Below are positions 10,243-18,141 of a stretch of DNA of 64,000 bases, in pieces. The notes under the pieces are model-generated. The model searched no databases, had not been told where the DNA came from, and was given only the letters and a program-made list of their open reading frames with translations. This stretch comes from Bacteroidales bacterium (GTDB lineage Bacteria; Bacteroidota; Bacteroidia; Bacteroidales; P3): the NCBI GenBank assembly GCA_024400505.1, contig JAKSMP010000005.1, positions 1 to 64,000 on the forward strand. The letters run 5' to 3'. Positions within the stretch are counted from its first letter, which is position 1; every line of letters starts with the position of its first letter. The position numbers and the translations under genes were made by a program.

Positions 10243-10280
10243 CAACGCTGGCTCGTATACTTGGCTGCGGGCCAGCGTTG
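10243..10280. terminator. hairpin after the small T9SS gene
   Basis: A perfect 10-bp stem CAACGCTGGC/GCCAGCGTTG with an 18-nt loop, just past the stop at 10302 on the minus strand. No T-run follows. Confidence 0.5.
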
Positions 10281-10301
10281 ATGTTTAATGGGGGTGGTGA
10301 G

Positions 10302-10979
10302 TTATTTGATGATGAGTTTGTTCATCTTTTGGCCGGCAAAGCCATAGACGTAGATGCCAGCGGGCAGGTTGCTGATGCTGGTAGTGCCCTGGCCCTGGAC
10401 GGAGAACTGGCTCACCACGCGACCCTGCATGTCGATGATGCTGAAGGTGCTGGGCTGGTCAACATTATAGCTGAAATTCACCTGACCCTGAGCGGGGTTG
10501 GGGTAAACGTTCACGCTGCTGGCAGCCACGGTGTTGATACCGAGGGTCTCTTCGTAGGCCTGGAAGCGAACCACCACAGTGGTGCTCACCATAGCGTTGG
10601 CGCAGGAGAGGGTGTAGATGGAGTAGGGTTTTTCCACATCGTCGATGTTCAGGTCCACGGTGAAACTCTCATCCACAGCATTTGGGGTGAGGGTGAAGGG
10701 ATTGCTGGTGAGCACAGGCACGCATTGGTCGGCCACGCAGATACCCCAACATTCGATACCATGGTTTTCAATTTCTTCCATGGTCACCACCAAGTTGCTC
10801 ATCACAGAGCCGGTTTGGTTCTTGATGTTGATGTCGGTGCAATGGGCATCGTCTTTGTCAAGGATGACGGTGAGGGTGTCGCCATTTTGGTAGTCGTGAC
10901 CAGCATACTGGAATGCGATTTGTGCATTAAGCGCGGCAAAGCTGCAAAGCAGCAGAGCAAAAGATAAGATTTTTTTCAT
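10302..10979 (-). CDS. small secreted protein with T9SS sorting domain
   Basis: 225 residues. The signal peptide is MKKILSFALLLCSFAALNAQ. The central part (25-145) is a beta-sandwich-like stretch with four or five Cys that I cannot place in a family. Residues 155-225 (VYPNPAQGQVNFSY ... NLPAGIYVYGF ... KLIIK) are a type A T9SS sorting domain. The protein is probably translocated across the outer membrane and surface-anchored. Confidence 0.8.
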   Translation of the reverse strand: MKKILSFALLLCSFAALNAQIAFQYAGHDYQNGDTLTVILDKDDAHCTDINIKNQTGSVMSNLVVTMEEIENHGIECWGICVADQCVPVLTSNPFTLTPNAVDESFTVDLNIDDVEKPYSIYTLSCANAMVSTTVVVRFQAYEETLGINTVAASSVNVYPNPAQGQVNFSYNVDQPSTFSIIDMQGRVVSQFSVQGQGTTSISNLPAGIYVYGFAGQKMNKLIIK

Positions 10980-11038
10980 GTGTTGAATATTTATTGATTA
11001 ATTATTTGTTCGATGATGTCAAAAAGGGGCTGTATGTG

Positions 11039-11722
11039 CTAGGCTTCCATCAATTGGTCCACCACTTTCTTCACGCCTGTGCCGGCTTTCTCTTGGATCA
11101 CGGTGAGCGAGCGTTGTACTGCCACAGCTTTGGGGTCAACCAGGTAGCATTGGGCGGCGCGGGGCACATAGTGGATGAGCCCGGCGGCAGGATATACATT
11201 CATGGAGGTGCCGATGACGATGAAATAGTCGGCCTGCTCGCATAGGGCTGCGGCGGGCTCAATGTTGGGCACAGCCTCGCCAAACCACACAATGTGGGGG
11301 CGCAGTTGGGCGCCGTCGGGGGCTAGGTCGCCTGGGTTGATATCGTTGTAGCCTATCTCCATGATGAGGTTGGGGTCGCGCTCGGAGCGGGCCTTGGTCA
11401 ATTCGCCGTGGAGGTGCAGCACCTGTGTGGAGCCTGCCTGCTCGTGCAGGTTGTCCACATTTTGGGTGATGATGTGCACATCGTATTTTTCCTCCAGCCT
11501 CACCAGTTGGCGGTGTCCTTCGTTGGGGCTCACATGGGCCAGTTGACGGCGGCGCTGGTTATAGAAATCCAGCACCAGCTCGGGATTGGCTCTATATCCT
11601 TCGGGGGTGGCCACATCCTCTACGCGGTATTGCTCCCACAGTCCATCGCTGTCGCGAAAAGTGCTGATGCCGCTTTCGGCGCTGATGCCTGCTCCCGTCA
11701 AAATTACAACCTTCTTTTTCAT
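11039..11722 (-). CDS. cobB: NAD-dependent protein deacylase (sirtuin)
   Basis: A 227-residue Sir2-family enzyme removing acyl groups from lysines with NAD consumption. Family motifs are GAGISAESGI (about 10-19), TQNVDNLHEQAG (about 85-97) and the catalytic LHLHGE (about 104). The usual two CxxC zinc pairs after the catalytic His are missing; the loop reads TKARSERDPNLIMEIGYND instead. HIVWFGEAVP and the GTSMNVYPA NAD-binding block follow. A zinc-less form is known in Bacteroidota. It lies 8 nt downstream of the OmpA-propeller gene. Confidence 0.88.
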   Translation of the reverse strand: MKKKVVILTGAGISAESGISTFRDSDGLWEQYRVEDVATPEGYRANPELVLDFYNQRRRQLAHVSPNEGHRQLVRLEEKYDVHIITQNVDNLHEQAGSTQVLHLHGELTKARSERDPNLIMEIGYNDINPGDLAPDGAQLRPHIVWFGEAVPNIEPAAALCEQADYFIVIGTSMNVYPAAGLIHYVPRAAQCYLVDPKAVAVQRSLTVIQEKAGTGVKKVVDQLMEA

Positions 11723-11730
11723 TTTCAGAT

Positions 11731-13299
11731 TTATTTTTCGATGATGGTAAATACTGTTCTGCGGTTTTGTCTCCGGCCTTCCTCGGTGGTGTTGTCGGCC
11801 ACGGGCTTGGTTTGACCATAACCTTTGTAGGTCATGCGGCTGGCATCCACACCATGGCTGGCTAAATAGTCATACACGGCTTTGGCTCGCTGCTCGGATA
11901 GTTTTTGGTTGGCGGCCTCGTTGCCCACATTGTCGGTGTGCCCCCCCAATTCGATGCGCATGGAGGGATGTTTCTGCATCATCTCCACCACCTTGTCCAG
12001 CTCCACTATGGATATTTCCAGCAGGGAGTATTTGCCGGTTTGGAAGAATACGTTTTCTAGCGTCACGCTTTCGCCCACCTCCAACTCGGGTGCCACCTGG
12101 GTGATTTCTTCTTTGTATTCTACTGGCTCGGGTCTCACGGCCTCGGGCAGGGCAAAGGCGTAGAGATCAAGGCCGCCTTGGCCACCAAATTTGTCGCTAG
12201 AGAAGAGGGCTGTGGTGCCGTCGGGGCTCACGATGAGCGAACTCTCATCGCCCGAAGTGTTGATGGGGTAGCCTAGGTTTTGGGGGGTGCTCCAAGTGCC
12301 GTCGACGGTGCGGGTGCAAACGAACAAATCCAGTCCACCCATACCAATATGGCCATCGGAAGCAAAATAGAGGCGTTGATTGTCAAAGGATATGAAAGGA
12401 CTTTTCTCGTCCCCTTTGGTGTTGATGGTGGGTCCCATGTTCACCGGTGCGGTCCATCGTCCTTCCTCCAAGTGGGTTTGATAGATGTCCATGCCGCCCA
12501 TGCCGCCGTCGCGGTTGCTCACAAAGTAGAGCGTTTGTCCGTCGATGGAGAGGCAGGGCTGCGACTCCCACGCTTTGGAGTTGACGCCGGGTCCAAGGTT
12601 TTGGGGCGTGCTCCAACCTCCGTTTTTGCGGTAGGAGATGTACAGGTCGCAGCGGCCCAGGCCGTCCTCGCGGTTGCAGGCGGTGAAATAGAGTATGCGT
12701 CCGTCCTGCGAGATGCAGCCAGCTCCTTCGTTTTCATCGCTGTTGAGGGGTTTGGCCATACGGATGGCTTTGACCCAACGGTTGTCGATGAGTCGGCTTT
12801 GGTAGAAATCCTCGGCCATATAAGGGCGGTTGTATCGGGTGAAGATGAGGGTTTGGCCGTCGGCGGTGAGGGTGGGCAGGTATTCGTCGTCGGGCGAATT
12901 CACACCGGCACCCATGTTTTCGGGATTGAAAGGCACAGGGTTGGCCATGGCTTGGCGGCGGAAGGCGATGCATTGCAAGTCGTATTCGGCCGAGGCTCCC
13001 CAGCGTTTGTGCTTGCCTTTGTCCAGCCGCAGAAATGTGCTCAGGCTTTGTTCGGCGTGGTCCAGGCTGTCGTGGTGTAGATACCAGTCGGCCATGGTCA
13101 GGTGCACTTCGGGGAAGTTTTCTTCGAATTTCAGCGCTTTGGCAAAATGAGCCATGGCTTTGTCGGGGTCGGTGCTCAAGAGCATTTGCCCCCTTTCAAA
13201 TTCGGCTACAGCCTTCTTGTTGGCTGTGGAATATTGGGCATGTGCCACAGGCATCCAGGCACAAAACAACAAAAATATTATAATATTCTTAATATTCAT
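11731..13299 (-). CDS. OmpA-family protein with TPR and PD40 propeller (PorE-like)
   Basis: 522 residues. Signal peptide (to about 21), a TPR-like helical part (30-110), then five or six PD40/WD40-like propeller blades (about 125-385; recurring GADGQTLIF, DGRILYFTACN, DGQTLYFVSNRDGGMGGMD-like motifs), and a C-terminal OmpA peptidoglycan-binding domain (about 405-522; GHTDNVG, LSEQRAKAVYDYL, RRTVFTI). The order resembles PorE of the T9SS but lacks its carboxypeptidase-regulatory-like domain. It probably sits at the outer membrane or periplasm, anchored to peptidoglycan. The link to T9SS is inference from architecture. Confidence 0.85.
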   Translation of the reverse strand: MNIKNIIIFLLFCAWMPVAHAQYSTANKKAVAEFERGQMLLSTDPDKAMAHFAKALKFEENFPEVHLTMADWYLHHDSLDHAEQSLSTFLRLDKGKHKRWGASAEYDLQCIAFRRQAMANPVPFNPENMGAGVNSPDDEYLPTLTADGQTLIFTRYNRPYMAEDFYQSRLIDNRWVKAIRMAKPLNSDENEGAGCISQDGRILYFTACNREDGLGRCDLYISYRKNGGWSTPQNLGPGVNSKAWESQPCLSIDGQTLYFVSNRDGGMGGMDIYQTHLEEGRWTAPVNMGPTINTKGDEKSPFISFDNQRLYFASDGHIGMGGLDLFVCTRTVDGTWSTPQNLGYPINTSGDESSLIVSPDGTTALFSSDKFGGQGGLDLYAFALPEAVRPEPVEYKEEITQVAPELEVGESVTLENVFFQTGKYSLLEISIVELDKVVEMMQKHPSMRIELGGHTDNVGNEAANQKLSEQRAKAVYDYLASHGVDASRMTYKGYGQTKPVADNTTEEGRRQNRRTVFTIIEK

Positions 13300-13510
13300 A
13301 ACCTACAATAAACGTAGCACAGCCGAATTTATTATTTACGCACCCCTCATATATTCGGTGGCACGCTTCTTTGCTGCAGGCACAACTTGGGCTAGGCGAC
13401 ACTACGGCGTTAGTATGGTATTACTCCCTTGCTTGGGGAATAGTGGGTATTTCTGTGGAAAGAGTATTTATTGTGCCTCCTGTAATGAAAATGGTGGAAG
13501 GTTTAAAAAT

Positions 13511-13541
13511 ATGGCGGGAGCCAGTTTCAGTCTCCCGCCAT
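13511..13541 (-). terminator. intrinsic terminator of ackA
   Basis: A perfect 10-bp stem ATGGCGGGAG/CTCCCGCCAT with an 11-nt loop. On the minus strand it is followed by ATATTTTTAAA. It lies 20 nt past the ackA stop. Confidence 0.85.
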
Positions 13542-13560
13542 TATATTGTCGCAGTATTAA

Positions 13561-14769
13561 CTATTTGACAAGATTGAATGTGTCGCTTGCAATCACAAAC
13601 TCCTCGTCGGTGGTCACCACAACCACATCCATCTTGCTCTTCTCGGTGGAGAGCACCAGGTCTTCGCCCATCACATTGTCGGAGCGGGTGAGGTCAACAT
13701 CGATGCCTAAGCACTCCATGTTCTCCAGTATGGGGCGACGCATGAACCATGCGTTCTCGCCAATACCGCCGGTGAACAGCAGCAGGTCGCAGCCGCCCAT
13801 CTCGGCCATATAGCCGCCGATGTAGCGCTTCACGCGCTGGGCAAACATATTGAAAGCGTAGGTGGAACGTTCGTCGCCTGCATCGCGACCGGCGCGAATG
13901 TCGCGCATATCTTGCTTGCCACCGCTGATGCCTACCAAGCCGCTCTGTTTGTTGAGCATGGCGGTCACATCTTTCCAGCTCTTGCCGTTCTCGGTAATCT
14001 CTTTCTTGATGATGAACTCAATCACGCCAGGGTCAACATCGCCGGGGCGCGAACCCATGATAAGACCCTCCAGAGGAGTCATGCCCATGGTGGTATCAAA
14101 GCTCTTGCCCTGCTTGATGGCGCAGATAGAAGCACCACTACCCAAGTGGCAGCTGATGATGTTCAGCTTAGTCCAGTCTTTGCCCACCATCTTGGCAGCC
14201 TTCTCGGCCACATAGCGATGGCTGGTGCCGTGGAAGCCATAGCGGCGGACGCCGTATTTCTCGTAATACTCATAAGGCAGACCGTAGAGATAGGACTGGG
14301 GAGGAAGGGTGCTGTGGAAAGCTGTGTCGAACACTGCCACCTGAGGCACGCCGGGCAACACTTCACGCATGGCGTAGATGCCAGCCAAGTTGCCAGGGGT
14401 GTGCAGGGGAGCCAAGTGGGTGAGGCTCTTGATGGTTTCAATCACTTGGTCGTCCACAATCACGCTCTTGTCAAAAGCTTCTCCGCCATGAGCAATGCGG
14501 TTGCCAACAGCACCAATCTCTTTGAAATCTTTAATCACGCCCATCGTGGGATCGATCAAGGCATTCAACACAATCTTGATGCCTGCAGTATGGTCGGGGA
14601 TAGGCAGCTGCTCATAGTGCTTCTCGCCGTGATACTTGTGGGTGAATTCGCCCATTTCAAGGCCGATGCGCTCCAAGAGACCCTTGGCCATCACCTCTGC
14701 ATTGTTGGCCATGTCAACCAGCTGATATTTGATTGACGAACTGCCGCAGTTGAGAACTAATATTTTCAT
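13561..14769 (-). CDS. ackA: acetate kinase
   Basis: 402 residues, the family length. Forms ATP and acetate from acetyl phosphate, the final energy-yielding step of acetate fermentation. The N-terminal LNCGSSSIKYQL, HGGEAF, FDTAFH and GFHGTSHRYV motifs, and a late TGGIGENAW, are all present. The gene stands alone: phosphotransacetylase is not adjacent. It has its own terminator, and a -7 element lies upstream at 14833-14840. PFOR at the left edge and kbl (acetyl-CoA product) fit the same acetyl-CoA economy. Confidence 0.97.
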   Translation of the reverse strand: MKILVLNCGSSSIKYQLVDMANNAEVMAKGLLERIGLEMGEFTHKYHGEKHYEQLPIPDHTAGIKIVLNALIDPTMGVIKDFKEIGAVGNRIAHGGEAFDKSVIVDDQVIETIKSLTHLAPLHTPGNLAGIYAMREVLPGVPQVAVFDTAFHSTLPPQSYLYGLPYEYYEKYGVRRYGFHGTSHRYVAEKAAKMVGKDWTKLNIISCHLGSGASICAIKQGKSFDTTMGMTPLEGLIMGSRPGDVDPGVIEFIIKKEITENGKSWKDVTAMLNKQSGLVGISGGKQDMRDIRAGRDAGDERSTYAFNMFAQRVKRYIGGYMAEMGGCDLLLFTGGIGENAWFMRRPILENMECLGIDVDLTRSDNVMGEDLVLSTEKSKMDVVVVTTDEEFVIASDTFNLVK

Positions 14770-14832
14770 GATATAATATAACTTTTTGAATTTAAATAAA
14801 TAAATTGCCCAAGCCGTTCGACTTCGACACTA

Positions 14833-14840
14833 CAAAGATA
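14833..14840 (-). promoter_or_regulatory. -7 element for ackA
   Basis: TATCTTTG on the minus strand, about 65 nt before the ackA start, fits TAnnTTTG. The -33 box is weak. Confidence 0.5.
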
Positions 14841-14933
14841 CACCTTTTTTTCAAAATACACACACTTTACCGCATTTCGGCATTCCTATTTTGCTGCTGC
14901 CGCAAAAAAAACTGATTATTTCCATAAAAATCG

Positions 14934-14941
14934 TATCTTTG
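14934..14941 (+). promoter_or_regulatory. -7 element for the C69 dipeptidase
   Basis: TATCTTTG about 85 nt upstream of the start at 15024, in the 254-bp gap between divergent genes. A partial -33 (ACTG for TTTG) stands at 19-nt spacing. Confidence 0.55.
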
Positions 14942-15023
14942 CAATTCTTAACGCACACATTGCTTGTGTCACATCGTGTGCATACTTGTTGTAAATAAAT
15001 AATATATAAATAAAATTAGCACT

Positions 15024-16787
15024 ATGAAGAAATTACTTTCTTTCTCTCTGCTGGCCGCCATCCTCATGATAGGCTATACAGCCTCGGCCTGCACCAATTT
15101 CCTTTTCACCAAAGGAGCAACTGCTGACGGTAGCACCATGATTACCTATGCTGCCGACAGCCACACCCTTTATGGCGAACTCTATTATCGCAAAGCTGCC
15201 GACTACCCCGAAGGCACCAAGTTTATGCTCTTCGACTGGGACTCTGGTCGCAAACTTTTTGAAATCCCCCAGGTGGCTCACACCCTCAGCGTGGTGGGCA
15301 ACATGAATGAATGCCAGCTGGCCATTGGCGAAACCACCTTTGGTGGCCGTGAAGAATGCTGGAAAGACGAGGTGCGCGGCATCGACTATGGCTCGCTCAT
15401 CTATGTCACCCTTCAGCGTGCCAAAAACGCTCGCGAAGCCATCTATTGGATGACCAAGCTTGTGGCTGACTATGGCTATTGCTCCGAAGGCGAAAGCTTC
15501 TCCATCTGCGACCCCAACGAGGTGTGGATTCTTGAACTCATCGGCAAGCGTTCTGCTCCCGTGCAGGCCGACTTGGCTAAGAAACTCAAATATCAATACA
15601 AAGACGGTGCTGTGTGGGTTGCTCGCCGTATCCCCGACGGCTATGTGAGCGGCCATGCCAACCAAGCCCGCATCACCCAATTCCCTCAAGAGATTGGCAA
15701 GTGGAACAAGGCTAAAGGCAAAGGTTTGCACAAAACCATTAGCAGCCTCCACATGGATTATCTTTATGAGCCCGAAGTAGAATGTGTTTATGCCGCCGAC
15801 GTGGTCAACTATGCTCGTGCATGTGGTTGGTTCCAGGGCGAGGGTTCTCAATTCTCCTTCTGCGACACTTATGCTCCCCTCACCTTCAGCGGCATTCGCG
15901 GTTGCGATGCTCGCGTGTTTGCCATGTTCAATCGTGTGAACAAAGCAATGGGCAAATACGAAAAGTATGCCATGGGTGACCCCAAAGCTGAGCGTATGCC
16001 CCTTTGGATTCTCCCCGACCACAAAGTGGAACTCCAAGAAGTGATGAACCTCATGCGCGACCACTACGAAGGCACCTCCATGGATATGTCCAAAGACAAA
16101 GGTGCTGGTCCTTTCGCTTGCCCCTATCGTTGGCGTCCCATGGGTTTTGAGGTTGCTGGTCAGCAGTATGTGCATGAGCGTGCTACCTCCACCCAGCAAA
16201 CTGGTTTCAGTTTCGTAGCTCAGTGCCGCAGCTGGTTGCCTGCCAAAATTGGTGGCATCCTCTGGTTTGGCGTTGATGATACCTATAGCACTTGCTACTG
16301 CCCCATGTATTGCGGCATCACCCGCATCCCCGAATGTTTCCGCGAGGGCAATGGCGACATGCTTACCTACTCCGCTACCTCAGCTTTCTGGCTGTTCAAC
16401 CGCGTCACCAACTTTGTTTACAGCCGCTACAGCGACATGATTGTCGATTTGCAGAAAGCACAGAATGAACTCGAATCCGCCTTCATCAAGCAACGTGTCC
16501 GCTTTGAGGAGCGCGCTAAAGAATTTGCCGACAATGACGATCGCCTCACCGCTCAGCTCAACGATTTCTCCAACCGTCAGGCCGACCGCATGATGAAACG
16601 TTGGAACCAGCTCGACCAATACCTCTTGGTCAAATACATCGATGGCAACATCAAGAAAGAGAAGAACGGACAATTTGAACGCACCGAGACTGGCAACGCC
16701 GCATTCCCTCTCCAGCCCAAGTATCCTGATTGGTACTACCAGATGATTGTGGACGACCACGGCCAGGTGGTGAAACAAATCTTTTAA
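15024..16787 (+). CDS. secreted C69-family dipeptidase
   Basis: 587 residues. The signal peptide ends at ASA, leaving Cys23 (CTNFLF) as the new N-terminus, which is the catalytic nucleophile in this N-terminal-nucleophile peptidase family. Conserved blocks include the TADGSTMITYAADSH region, GETTFGGRE, LQRAKNAREA and FSICDPNEVWILELIGK. It acts in the periplasm or outside, releasing amino acids from dipeptides. It is followed after 18 nt by the arginase-fold gene, probably on one transcript. A paralogue lies at 35142-36842. Confidence 0.9.
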   Translation: MKKLLSFSLLAAILMIGYTASACTNFLFTKGATADGSTMITYAADSHTLYGELYYRKAADYPEGTKFMLFDWDSGRKLFEIPQVAHTLSVVGNMNECQLAIGETTFGGREECWKDEVRGIDYGSLIYVTLQRAKNAREAIYWMTKLVADYGYCSEGESFSICDPNEVWILELIGKRSAPVQADLAKKLKYQYKDGAVWVARRIPDGYVSGHANQARITQFPQEIGKWNKAKGKGLHKTISSLHMDYLYEPEVECVYAADVVNYARACGWFQGEGSQFSFCDTYAPLTFSGIRGCDARVFAMFNRVNKAMGKYEKYAMGDPKAERMPLWILPDHKVELQEVMNLMRDHYEGTSMDMSKDKGAGPFACPYRWRPMGFEVAGQQYVHERATSTQQTGFSFVAQCRSWLPAKIGGILWFGVDDTYSTCYCPMYCGITRIPECFREGNGDMLTYSATSAFWLFNRVTNFVYSRYSDMIVDLQKAQNELESAFIKQRVRFEERAKEFADNDDRLTAQLNDFSNRQADRMMKRWNQLDQYLLVKYIDGNIKKEKNGQFERTETGNAAFPLQPKYPDWYYQMIVDDHGQVVKQIF

Positions 16788-16805
16788 TCATCCTCATTCA
16801 CTCCA

Positions 16806-17987
16806 ATGAGCATCAAGCAATACCTCACTCCCATCCGACTGGACGACTTTGGCTTTTACCCCAGCCAGTACGACGAGACGCTGGGTAGTGTCATCTCTGC
16901 CTACACCCCCAACACTCCATTCCCCTCCATCCCTGAAGGGGGGCTAGTGTTGGTGGGTGTGGAAGAAGATCGTGGCGCAGTACGCAATGAGGGATGCTCC
17001 CAAGCCCCAAACCAAATTCGCCGCTATCTCTATCAGTTGGCCATCCCTGTGCCCGATGCCCATATTGTGGACCTTGGCAACCTGGTGGTTGGCCAAATAG
17101 CCGAAGATACTTATTATGCCCTTTCCGAGGTGGTGGCTCATGTGTTGTCTCACAAAAGCGTGCCCATCATCCTTGGAGGCAGCAACGACCTTACATTTGC
17201 AGCTTACAAAGGCTTTGAGCGTATGGGTCAGTTGGTCAACCTCGCCTCTATCGACTCACGTTTCGACCTTCAGCTCGACGACCAAATTACCTCCCGCACT
17301 TGGTTGCGCAACATCATTATGCAAACCCCAAATCACCTGTTCCTACACTCCCATTTGGGATATCAAACCCACTTTGTAGGTGCCAAGGGGGCTGCACTTA
17401 TGGACGAACTCAAATTCGACGCCTGTCGCCTGAGCGATGTCCAACAGGACATGCCTCATGCCGAGGCACTCCTCCGCATGTCCAATCTGGTATCGGTCGA
17501 TATTGGAGCTGTGCGGCAGTCCGATGCTCCAGGCAATGGTTACCCATCCCCTCATGGTTTCTACGGTCAGGAACTCTGTCAGTTGCTCCGTTTTGCTGGC
17601 ATGAGCAACAAAGTCTCATGCTTGGGACTGTTCGAAGTCAACCCCCTCTTCGACCACAATGGTCAAACAGCCCATCTGGCCTCCCATGCCATTTGGTATT
17701 TCATAGAGGGTTACTATAATCGTCGTCAAGACGACCCCGAGCAGCATCCCGAGAGTTGCAAGCACTATCATTGCACCCTTCAAGACCCCGATATGGAAGT
17801 AGAATTTTTCAAATCCAAACTCTCCGATCGTTGGTGGATGCAGGTGCCATGCAACAACCCCGAACAGCAAAAGATATACACCAAGCAGTTGCTTTTGCCC
17901 TGTACCTATTCCGACTACCTCAACACCCTCAACGAGGGCAAGCTCCCTGCGTTGTGGTGGACCTACTACGAGCGGATGAATAGCTAG
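16806..17987 (+). CDS. arginase-fold protein with altered metal ligands
   Basis: 393 residues, longer than typical arginases. The ureohydrolase skeleton is clear: LVLVGVEEDRGAVRNEG, IILGGSNDLTFA, ASIDSRFDL and LVSVDIGAVRQSDAPG. The manganese motifs deviate: GGDHS becomes GGSND (His lost), DAHxD becomes DSRFD (His lost) and SxDxDxxD becomes SVDIGAVRQSD (second Asp changed). Three of the six usual ligands are absent, so ordinary arginase or formimidoylglutamase activity is doubtful, although databases tend to name such proteins so. Relatives with similar motifs occur in Bacteroidota. A 70-residue C-terminal extension is unassigned. Confidence 0.75.
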   Translation: MSIKQYLTPIRLDDFGFYPSQYDETLGSVISAYTPNTPFPSIPEGGLVLVGVEEDRGAVRNEGCSQAPNQIRRYLYQLAIPVPDAHIVDLGNLVVGQIAEDTYYALSEVVAHVLSHKSVPIILGGSNDLTFAAYKGFERMGQLVNLASIDSRFDLQLDDQITSRTWLRNIIMQTPNHLFLHSHLGYQTHFVGAKGAALMDELKFDACRLSDVQQDMPHAEALLRMSNLVSVDIGAVRQSDAPGNGYPSPHGFYGQELCQLLRFAGMSNKVSCLGLFEVNPLFDHNGQTAHLASHAIWYFIEGYYNRRQDDPEQHPESCKHYHCTLQDPDMEVEFFKSKLSDRWWMQVPCNNPEQQKIYTKQLLLPCTYSDYLNTLNEGKLPALWWTYYERMNS

Positions 17988-18010
17988 CATCACTCTCGAT
18001 TCATTTTCTT

Positions 18011-18050
18011 AGCCCCCGATTCTAAGTGGAATTGGGGGCTTTGTTTTTAT
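18011..18050 (+). terminator. intrinsic terminator
   Basis: A stem AGCCCCC/GGGGGCT (18011-18040), extended by ATTC/GAAT inside, followed by TTGTTTTTATTG. It closes the C69-arginase-fold unit. Confidence 0.85.
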
Positions 18051-18141
18051 TGTTGGGAGAAAAAATGATGGCCATACGAAATAAAAGCATGATACATGCG
18101 TTAATGTTATTTTAAATGAATTCATAATATAGAGAATATTT

